Under the pieces are notes generated by a model that saw only the letters and a program-made list of their open reading frames with translations, was not told the origin of the DNA and ran no database searches. Positions 16,003 through 25,491 of a DNA stretch of 64,000 nucleotides are shown piece after piece. The first letter of the stretch is position 1; each line of letters starts with the position of its first letter. The stretch spans positions 62,001 through 126,000 of the forward strand of contig JARGPR010000004.1 of NCBI GenBank assembly GCA_029210125.1. The letters are read 5' to 3'. Source of the DNA: Pseudomonadales bacterium. Lineage in GTDB: Bacteria; Pseudomonadota; Gammaproteobacteria; Pseudomonadales; JAHRWD01. A program made the translations under genes and the position numbers.

Positions 16003-17505
16003 TCAATATTTAATTAACAGATAGGTTGCCAGCTGCCGTCGTTGATCAGCACTAAGGGGGAAGGTTGGCATCGGTGGCGTGGGTGTTTGAAGCAATTGCT
16101 GCATCGACGCTAGATCATGGCGATCCGCTAGCCCGTTTAAACCTATAGGGGTTTGCTGACGGTCTGATTCGTGACATTCAGCGCATGGGTATTGTTGGTA
16201 TAACTGTTGCCCGGCACGGTAGTCTGCATCGATTTGTTTGTTATTGACATTCAGCTGAGTTGAGCTGAGCATCGGTTTTGTATTTGTTGGCTCAATGCTG
16301 GTCACACTTGGGGTTTTATTCCATGCGACTCGATAAACCGCATTGGCAAAATCATCCGAAATATAGATCGCCCCGTCGGGGCCTTGCCGCACATCTGCGG
16401 GCCGGCCGATAACGTGGCCATCCTGCTCAAAGCCGGTTACGAAACTCTCTTCTGTTATCGTGTCATCTACATTCCACGTTAACGAAACTACTTTATAGCC
16501 ATCCTTGTTGGTACGGTTCCAGGAGCCATGTAGCGCAACCAGTGCGATATTTTGATATTGCACGGGAAGGGCTTTAGCGGTCAAAAACTCCATTCCCAGC
16601 GGCGCATTGTGAGCGCGGAACGCGTGGGTTGGGATGGTAGATTGTTCGATGATATCGGCATTGCCCGGACCAAACTCAGGGTCAGCCACCCGGTCGCCAT
16701 GGGCATAGGGCCAACCATAGATTTTACCCTGTTCGACTCGATTTAACTCATCAGGTGGAAAATCATCCCCCAGCAAATCGCGGCCATTGTCGGTTGCGTA
16801 GATCTGGCCGTCGACGGGCGACCAATCGAAACCCACGGAATTTCTGAGGCCACTGGCAAAAATTTCAAAGCCGCTGCCATCGAGTTTATAGCGTGAAATA
16901 GTGCCGCGCCTTGGGTCGGATTCTTCACAGACATTGCAGGATGAGCCGATGCTCAAATACACTTTCTGATCCGGGCCGATGCGAATAGTGCGGGTCCAGT
17001 GGTTGCCGGTGTCGGGAATATCCGTTACTAGTGGCTGGTAATCGCCAATGGTTTGGCCTTTTTGATGATCAAAGCGGATGCGCCCAAAACCGTGGGATTC
17101 CGCAATATAGAGCCAGTCCTGGTAAAAATCGATTCCGTGGGGCCGGTTTAAGCCATCAATTAGTACTCGCGATCCGTCGGCCTGGCCATCACCGTTGGTA
17201 TCCCGTTGTAGCAGAATGATTTGACCATTGCGGGGCGTCGAAACCAGCAGGTCGCCGGTTTGGCTAAACCTTAGAACCCGCGCATTGGTAACACCACTTG
17301 CAAATAGTGAAACAGTGAAACCTGGCGGTGCAGTAATTCGTTGTTTAACCTGTTGTTCATCGGCTTCGATACCACCGGTGATCGATTGAATAGGAATATT
17401 GACCCGGAACCGGTCCGGAGCAAGCTGGGTCGCCCATACCGCCAACAGTGCAAGCAGCACAAACAACCCAAGCATCAAATAAAAGAACCGCCGTAAAAAT
17501 TTCAT
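16003..17505 (-). CDS. PQQ-type sugar (sorbosone/glucose) dehydrogenase fused to cytochrome c
   Basis: N-terminal membrane anchor at residues about 6-26, then a beta-propeller domain at about 45-400 like soluble PQQ glucose / sorbosone dehydrogenases (LNRPHGIDF, GFGRIRFD, GLRNSVGFDW, PADVRQGPDGAIYISDD). A C-terminal c-type cytochrome domain carries the heme motif CAECH near residue 438 with a later Met as probable sixth ligand. Active side faces the periplasm. The fusion suggests electrons pass from the sugar or aldehyde through PQQ to the attached heme and then the respiratory chain. No PQQ biosynthesis genes are in the window. It is 27 bases after the alcohol dehydrogenase gene, an apparent operon. 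The true substrate is unknown. Confidence 0.88.
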   Translation of the reverse strand: MKFLRRFFYLMLGLFVLLALLAVWATQLAPDRFRVNIPIQSITGGIEADEQQVKQRITAPPGFTVSLFASGVTNARVLRFSQTGDLLVSTPRNGQIILLQRDTNGDGQADGSRVLIDGLNRPHGIDFYQDWLYIAESHGFGRIRFDHQKGQTIGDYQPLVTDIPDTGNHWTRTIRIGPDQKVYLSIGSSCNVCEESDPRRGTISRYKLDGSGFEIFASGLRNSVGFDWSPVDGQIYATDNGRDLLGDDFPPDELNRVEQGKIYGWPYAHGDRVADPEFGPGNADIIEQSTIPTHAFRAHNAPLGMEFLTAKALPVQYQNIALVALHGSWNRTNKDGYKVVSLTWNVDDTITEESFVTGFEQDGHVIGRPADVRQGPDGAIYISDDFANAVYRVAWNKTPSVTSIEPTNTKPMLSSTQLNVNNKQIDADYRAGQQLYQQYPCAECHESDRQQTPIGLNGLADRHDLASMQQLLQTPTPPMPTFPLSADQRRQLATYLLIKY

Positions 17506-17532
17506 CTCGTCAGGCTCTTCCGTTCAGATCCA

Positions 17533-18624
17533 TTAAAAAACAATCACACCCCGAACATTTTTACCGCTCTTCAAGTCTTCAAAGGCTTGAGGCGCTTCAT
17601 CGATTGAATAGGTGCGGCTTTGCATACCATCCAGGTCTAGTTTGCCTTCTTCGTAGAGTGCCATCATACGGGGGAAATCAACCTTGGCGTTACAGCTACC
17701 ATATAAGCAACCCATGACCGTTTTACCGGTAAGTGGTAGTAGCGCAGAGTTCAGCTCAAGGTTTTGCATCGGGCTACCGACACCAACCATCACGGCAGTT
17801 CCGCCCCTGCGGGTAGCATCATAGGTTTGTTGCATGACAGCGGGTACACCAATCACTTCAAAGGCATAATCAACACCTACACCGTCGGTCATCTCCAGGA
17901 TCTGGGCGACCGGATCGGTGGATGCATTGACCGTATGAGTCGCGCCAAAGTTCTTCGCGGCGGCCAGTTTTTCATCACTCAGATCTACCGCGATGATGGG
18001 GTTTGCACCTGAAATACGCGCACCCTGAATAGCAGAAATCCCGACACCGCCGCAACCAAATACCGCAACACTGGAGCCAGGTTCAACCGCAGCAGTTTTC
18101 ATGGCGGCACCAGCACCGGTCATCACACCGCAACCTACCAGAGCAGCTGCTTCGAGATTGTAGTGTTTTTTAATGGGTACAACGCTGATGGCGGGGCAGA
18201 CAATCTGCTCGGCCATATTGCCCAGTGCCGCCATAACGGTAATATCCTGGCCTTTCCAGTGTACCCGGCTTGTGCCATCCAGCTGGCAGCCCTGTTTATC
18301 AGACAGTACGGTACATAGCCAGGGTTCCTGATGCAGGCAGTTAAAACACTCGCCACACATGGGAACAAAGGTGGTAATAATATGATCGCCTACTTTTACA
18401 TTGGTCACACCTTCACCAATTTCTTCAATCACCCCCGCACCTTCATGGCCTAAAACAACCGGCGGAGGAAAGGGAATCGTGCCATTTACCACGGAAAGAT
18501 CCGAATGGCATACGCCGGTAGCGACCATTCTGACGCGGACTTCTCCAGCTTTGGGTGGGTCGAGTTCAATCTCTTCGACGGAAATTTCGTTTAACGCGGT
18601 CATGACTACAGCTTTGATTTTCAT
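17533..18624 (-). CDS. Zinc-dependent alcohol dehydrogenase
   Basis: Medium-chain alcohol dehydrogenase of 363 residues. Catalytic zinc ligands are C38-type in GVCHSD and His in GHEGAG; the structural zinc site has four Cys in [15 protein letters not shown]. The Rossmann motif [13 protein letters not shown] is near residue 194, followed by an acidic residue in VDLSDEK that favours NAD. The N-terminal and zinc regions resemble class III / aryl-alcohol type enzymes. The Shine-Dalgarno AGAGGAT precedes the ATG. It leads a minus-strand group with a PQQ-type dehydrogenase and a HIT protein, hinting at alcohol/aldehyde oxidation. The exact substrate is unknown. Confidence 0.9.
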   Translation of the reverse strand: MKIKAVVMTALNEISVEEIELDPPKAGEVRVRMVATGVCHSDLSVVNGTIPFPPPVVLGHEGAGVIEEIGEGVTNVKVGDHIITTFVPMCGECFNCLHQEPWLCTVLSDKQGCQLDGTSRVHWKGQDITVMAALGNMAEQIVCPAISVVPIKKHYNLEAAALVGCGVMTGAGAAMKTAAVEPGSSVAVFGCGGVGISAIQGARISGANPIIAVDLSDEKLAAAKNFGATHTVNASTDPVAQILEMTDGVGVDYAFEVIGVPAVMQQTYDATRRGGTAVMVGVGSPMQNLELNSALLPLTGKTVMGCLYGSCNAKVDFPRMMALYEEGKLDLDGMQSRTYSIDEAPQAFEDLKSGKNVRGVIVF

Positions 18625-18659
18625 GCTGAGATCCTCTTGTTTTTATTATTATCCATTAG

Positions 18660-18678
18660 TCCACCCATTGCGGGTGGA
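18660..18678. repeat. Hairpin between emrB and the alcohol dehydrogenase gene
   Basis: A 7-bp perfect inverted repeat (TCCACCC / GGGTGGA, 5-nt loop). It has no T-run on the minus strand, so it may be a weak terminator for emrB or a regulatory hairpin upstream of adh. Confidence 0.4.
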
Positions 18679-18734
18679 TGGGTTCAGTGTAACAAGATTA
18701 ACTGCTTGTCTAATAGTTAGTCGCTATTCAGCTG

Positions 18735-20351
18735 CTATTTCCCGGGTGGGGTTGGCGGTGGCATCTGTGGTGCCTCCTTGCCACCCATAAACCAGGCGGG
18801 GATCATGGTGAGGAAAAAGATAAATACAATCATCAAAAACATATCACGGTAACTTAGCACGCTGGCCTGATAGGTAATACTGCGGGCCAGGTATTGCATC
18901 GCCATTGGTGTTTGATAGGTTTCCGCAACTCCGCCATGGGCCAGGGTTTCGCGCACTGCTGCAATGGTCTCTCGGGTTGCAACGTTGGATGGGGTCTGGC
19001 TCGCCATAAAGGCATCGGAGTAAAAGCTGATGCGACGGGTTAGCAAAATAGTCAGCAGGTTTACACCAAACGCTCCGCCAAGCTGACGCAGGAAGTTGAT
19101 GACACCTGAGCCCTGCCCCATCTGATGAAACGGCAGCACCTTTAATGCGGTTGCGTTCAAACTTGGGAAGATACAGGACATGCCAATCCGGCCAATAATA
19201 GTCCACCAGATCAGGGTGAAAAAACCGGTATTGAGGTCGACACCGGAATAAAGGAATGATGAAAACGCAAAGACATTCAGGCCGATGATCACCATCATTC
19301 GCCCCGAGGTTTTATCGCTCAAAAATCCGGCGACAGGGTTCATGGCTGCCATTGCCAGTCCTGCGGGCATCAATAGCACACCAGCCTGGGTTGGGCTTAC
19401 CCCCATCACGGTTTGCAGAAATAGAGGGATCAAATAGGTTGAACCAAATAGCCCAATTCCAAGTACAAATGTTACGGCGGCAGCCGCTAAAAATTCAGGT
19501 ACTTTAAAGATGGAAAGATCCATTAGTGGATTTGCGGTGCGGCTTTGCCAATAGACAAAGCTACAGCCACAGATGGCCGCCAGTGCAAAGATCAGTATGA
19601 TTTTGTCGGAGTTCCAGCCAAACCGCTGGCCGTTGGTAAGGCCGTACAGAAAAGCGGCGGTAAATATCGAAAGTAGAATGAGCCCAAGCCAGTCGAAGGG
19701 AGTACGTGGTCCGCTGGATTCGCGGCCTGGCAAATACAGTATGGCGAGAGGAATGGTGCTTAGCGCCAACGGTAATTGAATTAAAAAAACATAACGCCAG
19801 TTGAGGTTATCAACCAGTAGCCCTCCCACGGTTGGCCCCATCGCAGGAGCCAGTACTACGCCAATGCTGAATATTCCCATCGCCATACCGCGGCGATGGA
19901 GCGGGAATACCTGCACGATAATCAACATAGCAGCGGGTTGAACAAGCCCGGCGGCCATGCCTTGGATCAGTCGAGACAAAATTAGTTGATCAGAACTCAT
20001 TGCCAGGCCGCCCAGCAATGAGCCCAGTAGAAATACCACCATTGATGCAATGAATGTGGCCTGCTGGCCAAAGGCCTCAACCGCCCAGGCGGTGACCAAC
20101 ATAAAGCTGGTGGTGGCGGCTAGATAGCTGGTGGCAACCCATTGAACCTGGTCAGCTCCCATGCCAAAGGCGCCCATAATACTGGGGATTGCCACGTTAA
20201 TGATGGTGCCGGTGAGCAGCGTGGTGAAGGAACCGACCATCACTGTAAAGATGACCAGCCATCGGTAGTTCGGCCCTACCTTTTGATAGAGCTCCCTTAC
20301 CTTAGGCCCTGCGAGAATATCGTCAGGAACCGTCCAGCTATCGGATCTCAA
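18735..20351 (-). CDS. emrB: DHA2-family multidrug efflux permease (EmrB-like)
   Basis: Fourteen predicted membrane helices and 538 residues place this in the drug:H+ antiporter-2 group of MFS. The antiporter motif C region ([14 protein letters not shown]) and motif [13 protein letters not shown] are seen, together with [12 protein letters not shown] after helix 5. It works with the membrane-fusion partner encoded directly upstream (14-base overlap) and an outer-membrane channel, expelling hydrophobic compounds. Co-transcription with emrA and marR is nearly certain. Substrates cannot be told from sequence. Confidence 0.93.
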   Translation of the reverse strand: MRSDSWTVPDDILAGPKVRELYQKVGPNYRWLVIFTVMVGSFTTLLTGTIINVAIPSIMGAFGMGADQVQWVATSYLAATTSFMLVTAWAVEAFGQQATFIASMVVFLLGSLLGGLAMSSDQLILSRLIQGMAAGLVQPAAMLIIVQVFPLHRRGMAMGIFSIGVVLAPAMGPTVGGLLVDNLNWRYVFLIQLPLALSTIPLAILYLPGRESSGPRTPFDWLGLILLSIFTAAFLYGLTNGQRFGWNSDKIILIFALAAICGCSFVYWQSRTANPLMDLSIFKVPEFLAAAAVTFVLGIGLFGSTYLIPLFLQTVMGVSPTQAGVLLMPAGLAMAAMNPVAGFLSDKTSGRMMVIIGLNVFAFSSFLYSGVDLNTGFFTLIWWTIIGRIGMSCIFPSLNATALKVLPFHQMGQGSGVINFLRQLGGAFGVNLLTILLTRRISFYSDAFMASQTPSNVATRETIAAVRETLAHGGVAETYQTPMAMQYLARSITYQASVLSYRDMFLMIVFIFFLTMIPAWFMGGKEAPQMPPPTPPGK

Positions 20352-21450
20352 GCGCTACCTCAACCATCATGCCAGGGCGCAAACGTGGGTCTTTTTTTGA
20401 AAACGATATCCATATCGGAATCCGCTGAGTGATTTTGGTGAAGTTACCACTAGGGTTAGCGTTGGGTAGCAGGGAAAACTGACTGGTGGCGGAACTGCCA
20501 ATTCGCGAGACTTCGCCGACCAGCTCAAGGTCAGGATAAGCATCGACAATAATGACCGCCGGAGTACCCACCTCAATGAAGCGGATCTCGGTTTCCTTCG
20601 CGTTGGCCTTGATCCAGATATTATCCGGATTGTGCATCAGTAAAATACGCTGGCCAGGGCCAATATACTCCCCCGCATCCACAAAAGTTTCGTCTACTAC
20701 GCCAGAAATCGGACTTGGAATAGTATGATCCGCAACCTTGAGAGCCTGACGTTCACGGCTGGCTTTGATCTGCTGTAACTGATGTGACATCTTGAGCTGC
20801 TGGCTTTCCAGTACAATCATCTGATCACGGTTTGCCTGGGATTCTGATACTGCAGCTTGTGCCGTGTTAATTTTGGCCTTCCAGCCCGCATGGGATTGTT
20901 TAGCCTGGTCAAATGTTGATTTCTTGCTGTCCCATTGATGTTGAGCAATCAGGTTTTTGTCCCGCAGTTTGGTAGCGCGCTCAAGATCATGGGATGCAAA
21001 ATCCAGCTTGACCTGGCTCGAGGTTAATTCCGATTGAGCTTCTGATAATCGCGATGAAGCCGCCGTTTGCTGGCTGCCGGTTTGTAGATCCACCATCTTC
21101 TTCTGGGCCGTCAGCCGATCCAGCTCCGCCTCCATCGCCGCCACTTGGGCATCGAGTTCTTTTAGTCGCAGCTGCGCATCGCGGGAGTCAATCTTGATAA
21201 TAGGCTGACCCTTTTTTAGACGGTCATTACTGCTGACATCAAACTCCGCAATCCAGCCCGGTACTCGGCTACCCACTGAAATCATCGATGTGCTAATACG
21301 GGCATCGCTAATATAAACATGGGTATACCGTTGGTACCCCCAATATACGCTGGCCACCAAAATGGCCACGGTCAATACCAGAATAATTAGGTTTTTGTTC
21401 TTTCCACTTGGGGCTTCGGTTACTTCTTTGTCAGTAGGTTCCGTGCTCAT
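20338..21450 (-). CDS. emrA: HlyD-family membrane fusion protein (EmrA-like)
   Basis: Single N-terminal membrane segment at residues about 23-42, then the split biotinyl-lipoyl-like domain (GWIAEFDVSSNDRLKKGQPIIKID and VVDETFVDAGEYI) flanking a long coiled-coil hairpin from about 80 to 215. The C-terminal beta-barrel follows. This is the EmrA/HlyD layout that bridges the inner-membrane pump to an outer-membrane channel. The gene overlaps marR by four bases upstream and emrB by 14 bases downstream, a tightly coupled operon. Confidence 0.95.
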   Translation of the reverse strand: MSTEPTDKEVTEAPSGKNKNLIILVLTVAILVASVYWGYQRYTHVYISDARISTSMISVGSRVPGWIAEFDVSSNDRLKKGQPIIKIDSRDAQLRLKELDAQVAAMEAELDRLTAQKKMVDLQTGSQQTAASSRLSEAQSELTSSQVKLDFASHDLERATKLRDKNLIAQHQWDSKKSTFDQAKQSHAGWKAKINTAQAAVSESQANRDQMIVLESQQLKMSHQLQQIKASRERQALKVADHTIPSPISGVVDETFVDAGEYIGPGQRILLMHNPDNIWIKANAKETEIRFIEVGTPAVIIVDAYPDLELVGEVSRIGSSATSQFSLLPNANPSGNFTKITQRIPIWISFSKKDPRLRPGMMVEVALEIR

Positions 21451-21911
21451 GATTTTTCCAACAAACGTGCGTTATCAATAATGAGGTCAAACACATCAAG
21501 GCACTGCTGGAGGGATTCTGCAGGAACACCATCCAGTAATTGTGCCCTGAGTGCAGAGGCCTTTTGATTAAAGTTATCCAGTAACTTTTCAGTATCCGGG
21601 AGCAGGTGTACGGTTTTTCCACGTCGATCAGTAGCGGAAGCGCGCCGTTCCACCAGTCCTTTTTCCTCCAGATTATCTAGTAAGCGTACCAGGGTGGGGC
21701 CTTCGATACCGATGGAACTGGCCAGATCTTTCTGCAGCTTTCCGTTACCCTCCCGGGAAAGGTAAACCAGCGTATTCCATTGAGATTCGGTTAGTCCTTC
21801 TATCTTCATCTGTCGATCAAGCCGCATACGCCAGCGCCGCGCCAGCCGAATCAATACGAAGCCAAATTCTTCCTGAATGCGGGAATCCGCCGTGCTAGGA
21901 TCTGAAACCAT
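21447..21911 (-). CDS. MarR-family transcriptional regulator
   Basis: A 154-residue winged-helix repressor. The recognition region reads LTESQWNTLVYLSREG, LQKDLASSIGIEGPTLVRLLDNLEEKGLVERR and the wing ATDRRGKTVHLL, as in MarR/SlyA proteins. It is the first gene of the marR-emrA-emrB operon, the usual arrangement for autorepression relieved by ligand. A 7-4-7 palindrome at 22001-22018 upstream of its start is the probable operator. Confidence 0.93.
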   Translation of the reverse strand: MVSDPSTADSRIQEEFGFVLIRLARRWRMRLDRQMKIEGLTESQWNTLVYLSREGNGKLQKDLASSIGIEGPTLVRLLDNLEEKGLVERRASATDRRGKTVHLLPDTEKLLDNFNQKASALRAQLLDGVPAESLQQCLDVFDLIIDNARLLEKS

Positions 21912-22000
21912 CGGTAACCATGTTGTAGTTTGGGGAGCGTAAAAACTAAGTTAGGGCTGCACCATCTTTTGGATCGTTTTTATTCTAATTAGGGCGCTAC

Positions 22001-22018
22001 TTAATAGTTTGCTATTAA
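22001..22018. promoter_or_regulatory. Probable MarR operator
   Basis: TTAATAG-TTTG-CTATTAA is a perfect 18-bp palindrome about 90 bases upstream of the marR start. Size and AT-richness fit MarR-family binding sites. A related imperfect half-pair (TAATAG ... CTATT) occurs at 18711-18728, upstream of the alcohol dehydrogenase gene. Confidence 0.55.
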
Positions 22019-22086
22019 ATGCGTTGTATCCTCTACTTGTCAACCGGCATGCCGCCAAATAAGGCATTTGAAGAAACGGAGGTAAT

Positions 22087-22650
22087 ATGAGTAAGCCACC
22101 AACCAGTAAAGCGTTAAACAGATCACCCTGGAAAACCCGGTCAAAATCAAAAATATACGATAATCCCTGGATCAGCGTTTCCGAGCATCAAGTCATTGAC
22201 CCATCGGGAAAACCGGGTATCTACGGGCTTGTGCATATGAAAAATTATGCCATCGGTATTATCCCCATCGATGATTTCGGCAATACCTGGTTAGTTGGTC
22301 AATATCGCTACGCTCTAAATCAATATTCCTGGGAGATCCCGATGGGAGGTTCTCCCGTTGGGCAGCGACCATTAGAGGGCGCAAAAAGAGAACTAAAAGA
22401 AGAAACCGGAATAACCGCCAATCACTGGCAACTTCTGATGGAGCTACACACTAGCAACTCCGTCACTGACGAATACGCCCAGGTGTATGTTGCGACAGAT
22501 CTACAATTTGGCGAAACCGATCACGAATCTACCGAGCAGCTGAAAATCCACAAACTGCCATTAGCCGAAGCGGTAGAGATGGCGCAAACCGGCGAAATTA
22601 CCGATGCGATAAGCGTGGCGGCATTGCTTCGAATCCACGCTGAAAATTAA
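22087..22650 (+). CDS. Nudix hydrolase (ADP-ribose pyrophosphatase-like)
   Basis: A 187-residue Nudix protein. The core REUXEEXGU part is intact as RELKEETGI near residue 104, preceded by PMGGSPVGQ. The box glutamate expected eight residues before REL is glutamine here (GQRPLEGAKREL), an unusual substitution, although metal-binding Glu residues of RELKEE are retained. Strand GNTWLVGQYRYAL and the IPMGG segment are as in NudF/ADP-sugar pyrophosphatases. The ATG at 22087 has a good Shine-Dalgarno (GGAGG) five bases upstream. It stands alone, divergent from the marR operon. Substrate is uncertain. Confidence 0.88.
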   Translation: MSKPPTSKALNRSPWKTRSKSKIYDNPWISVSEHQVIDPSGKPGIYGLVHMKNYAIGIIPIDDFGNTWLVGQYRYALNQYSWEIPMGGSPVGQRPLEGAKRELKEETGITANHWQLLMELHTSNSVTDEYAQVYVATDLQFGETDHESTEQLKIHKLPLAEAVEMAQTGEITDAISVAALLRIHAEN

Positions 22651-22794
22651 ATTAGAAAGTAAACAATAACCCCCCCCTGGATGGTTACCAGATAGATTTT
22701 GAACCCGACATCAAACTCTTGTTTAGCGTGTTGGCTATTGGTTTATGAGTGAATTAGTATCCCGCTACAACAATAAAATAAACAGGATTTAGTT

Positions 22795-24255
22795 ATGCAT
22801 ATTATCCCTATATCACGTGTGGTTGCTTATTGGGCTGAGATTCAGCCAGACAGGGCTGCGTTGGTTCATGAAGATGAACAAATAGACTGGAAAACCCTGG
22901 AACAAACGACCAATCAGCTGGCGCGTGCATATCAGGCACTTGGGGTAAAACAGAATGATTTCGTAACCATTGCTTTGCCCAACGGAATTGAATTTTTCCA
23001 GGCTAGCCTTGCCTCCTGGAAGTTGGGGGCAACGCCGCAGCCTGTTTCTGCCAAGCTACCAAAATTCGAACTGGATCAGTTGATTGAATTAGCCGAGCCG
23101 GGTTTGGTGGTGGGTGTTGCGGATGGGGAGTATGCCGATGTCACCTCCGTTCCCATTGGTTATACCAACACGGTGATAAAAGGCTCCGTTTATTCAACGG
23201 GACAGTTGCCAGAAGCGACCGCAGATTCACTAAAAGCAATGACATCCGGGGGCAGTACTGGTCGGCCCAAGTTGATTGTCTCCTCCATTCCGGCGGTCTG
23301 GGATCTTGATGGAACCATGCTGGAGATTCACCAACAGGGCGGGATGTTGATCCCCGGTCCGATGTACCACAATGGTCCATTTATGTGGGGAATGTCAGCC
23401 TTGTTTCAAGGCAATACCGTTGTGGTCACTACCCGTTTTGATGCGCAGCAAACCCTGTCGATCATTGAGCAGTATCGCATTGATGTGGTCTATATGGTGC
23501 CGACAATGATGCAACGCATCTGGAAACTGCCGGAGGATATTCGCACCCAATATGATATGTCGAGCCTGCGCGCTTTATGGCATCTTGCGTCCCCCTGCCC
23601 GGAATGGCTAAAGGACAGGTTTATTGAATGGCTCGGAGCTGATGTTATTTGGGAGCTGTACGGCGGCACCGAAGGTATCGGATCAACCATTATCAACGGT
23701 ACTGAATGGCTCGCTCATCGCGGTTCGGTTGGTAAGCCCGATGAGAGTTGCGAGATGAAGATTGTGGGTGAGAATGGTGAAACGCTAGCGCCGAACGAAA
23801 TCGGTGAACTCTACATGCGCCCTGCCAGCGGCCCCGGCTCAACCTACCGATACGTCGGTGCCGATGCAAAAATATTGGGCGATGGTTGGGAAAGTCTGGG
23901 TGATCTGGGTCGTATCGACGAGGATGGTTATCTCTATTTGGCAGATCGCAATACCGACATGATCCTGTCCGGCGGTGCCAACATCTACCCTGCTGAGGTA
24001 GAATCCGCGATTGATGGCTATGGCCCGGTCCGTAGCTCAGCGGTGATTGGTTTGCCAGATGAAGAGATGGGCAATATGGTGCACGCCATCGTCGATGCCC
24101 CCGGCGGTATCAGCGAGCAGGAGTTGCTCGAATATCTTAAGGATCGATTAGTACGTTACAAAATCCCCCGCACAATTGAGTTCGTATCGGAACCACTACG
24201 GGACGATGCGGGTAAATCCCGTCGCAAACAGTTGCGGGCTGATCGGCTGCAGTGA
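22795..24255 (+). CDS. AMP-forming acyl-CoA ligase
   Basis: ANL superfamily enzyme activating a carboxylic acid with ATP and CoA; 486 residues. The nucleotide loop TSGGSTGRPK is near residue 150, YGGTEG near 289, the hinge motif with GDLGRIDEDGYLYLADR near 380, and the catalytic lysine region GKSRRKQLR at the C-terminus. It is shorter than medium/long-chain FadD enzymes and resembles bile-acid-CoA, cyclohexanecarboxylate or other non-classical ligases. It lies next to other acyl-metabolism genes (KAS II-like, MaoC-like), suggesting a role in lipid or polycyclic acid metabolism, but the substrate is unknown. Confidence 0.9.
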   Translation: MHIIPISRVVAYWAEIQPDRAALVHEDEQIDWKTLEQTTNQLARAYQALGVKQNDFVTIALPNGIEFFQASLASWKLGATPQPVSAKLPKFELDQLIELAEPGLVVGVADGEYADVTSVPIGYTNTVIKGSVYSTGQLPEATADSLKAMTSGGSTGRPKLIVSSIPAVWDLDGTMLEIHQQGGMLIPGPMYHNGPFMWGMSALFQGNTVVVTTRFDAQQTLSIIEQYRIDVVYMVPTMMQRIWKLPEDIRTQYDMSSLRALWHLASPCPEWLKDRFIEWLGADVIWELYGGTEGIGSTIINGTEWLAHRGSVGKPDESCEMKIVGENGETLAPNEIGELYMRPASGPGSTYRYVGADAKILGDGWESLGDLGRIDEDGYLYLADRNTDMILSGGANIYPAEVESAIDGYGPVRSSAVIGLPDEEMGNMVHAIVDAPGGISEQELLEYLKDRLVRYKIPRTIEFVSEPLRDDAGKSRRKQLRADRLQ

Positions 24256-24288
24256 TTTGTTATCTGTGAATTCGAAAAAGATATCTAG

Positions 24289-24663
24289 ATGAATCGAATA
24301 CTGACGCTAATACAAGAAAACTGGATTGCATGCACGCTCGTGTCGCTGGCAGCAATCACCGTATCGTCCCTATGGCCGTTTGATCAACTACCGATGGTGC
24401 CCGGCTCCGATAAGCTCCACCATACGATTGCGTACGCGGTTTTAATGTTTCCAGTAGCGTTACGCAAACCAGATAGGTGGATACTCTTTGCGCTATTTTT
24501 TATCGCGTATAGCGGTGGTATTGAACTGGTACAGCCGTACGTAAATCGCTACGGAGAATGGCTGGATCTATTGGCCAATTCGCTGGGTGTGGTTTTTGGG
24601 TTTGTTATTGCAGAGCTTGTGCTTTTCTTTTCCCCTGTCGCTTTAACTGGCGCTAGAAAATAG
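24289..24663 (+). CDS. VanZ-family small membrane protein
   Basis: 124 residues with four membrane segments. LPMVPGSDKLHHTIAYAVLMF and the GGIELVQPYVNRYGEWLDLLANSLG segment are diagnostic of VanZ-like proteins (conserved SDKxxH and D-xxAN). The biochemical role of these proteins is not established beyond teicoplanin resistance in enterococci. It is 33 bases after the acyl-CoA ligase gene in the same direction. Confidence 0.88.
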   Translation: MNRILTLIQENWIACTLVSLAAITVSSLWPFDQLPMVPGSDKLHHTIAYAVLMFPVALRKPDRWILFALFFIAYSGGIELVQPYVNRYGEWLDLLANSLGVVFGFVIAELVLFFSPVALTGARK

Positions 24664-24731
24664 CTTTAACAATCGAAAGGGGGCGACAATTAAAAAATCT
24701 GGCTCTTTGCTAATTTAATCCTGCGGTATTT

Positions 24732-25379
24732 TTATTGCGGCTGTTCCTTTACCTCAAAAAATGAACTGCCTACCGCTAATTCAGCTACGCCTAATATGGT
24801 TAAAACCTGGTTTTGTGCAATCGTCAAAATCCTTCGTATTTCCGCTTCATTTTGAATACTTTTGGCAACTGCTATTGCCCCTACTAAGGTCGCCAAAATA
24901 ACGCGAGATTTTTCTTCAATCATGGCCTGATTTAATCCAGAGGGCACTTTGTTAAGTTTGCTCAGGGCGGTTATACGGGTTTCGAGTAGCCTCAACGTAC
25001 TGCTATAGGATTTTTCATACAGGTTTCGAATTTCTGGATTTTCACTACCGATCTCGTTAAACAGAACATTTTCTGGCGATGGTTGGGCTTGCTCAGATAA
25101 GGTAAGCAAATTACCTGCAAGTTGCATCAAGTGGTGGATTGAGAAGGGCACTTTTGCTAGTCGCCTTGTGCTGCTGTTTTTTAGGGTCTCAAGAATGGAG
25201 GCTTTATATAGCGCTTCCTTTGACTCAAAGTGGGAATAAAAAGCGCCGTGGGTCATCTTTGCCAACTTCATGACCTGATTGATCGATACCTTGTCAAAGC
25301 CAAAGCGGGAAAATAGCTCGGTTGCAGACTTTAAAATACGTTCCTTCGATTTGGTTTTGTGCTCATGCGTATAGGGCAT
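24732..25379 (-). CDS. TetR-family transcriptional regulator
   Basis: 215 residues. The N-terminal helix-turn-helix (FSRFGFDKVSINQVMKLA ... HGAFYSHFESKEALYKA) is clear TetR type; the C-terminal ligand-binding part is divergent and rich in helices. It is transcribed away from the KAS II-like gene with 112 bases between, where its operator probably lies. It may control that gene and neighbouring acyl-metabolism genes. Ligand unknown. Confidence 0.92.
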   Translation of the reverse strand: MPYTHEHKTKSKERILKSATELFSRFGFDKVSINQVMKLAKMTHGAFYSHFESKEALYKASILETLKNSSTRRLAKVPFSIHHLMQLAGNLLTLSEQAQPSPENVLFNEIGSENPEIRNLYEKSYSSTLRLLETRITALSKLNKVPSGLNQAMIEEKSRVILATLVGAIAVAKSIQNEAEIRRILTIAQNQVLTILGVAELAVGSSFFEVKEQPQ

Positions 25380-25491
25380 CCCATCCTCCTTCTACGAATA
25401 AAAAAACGGCCAAAGCTCATTTAAACATTATCTTGATCATATATTAGATCGCCTTAGTGTATTTCAAAAATATCAGATCATTGGGTGATGT

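Noticed and set aside
22670-22680. Eight-C run downstream of the Nudix gene
   Set aside because: Intergenic and short; no coding consequence.
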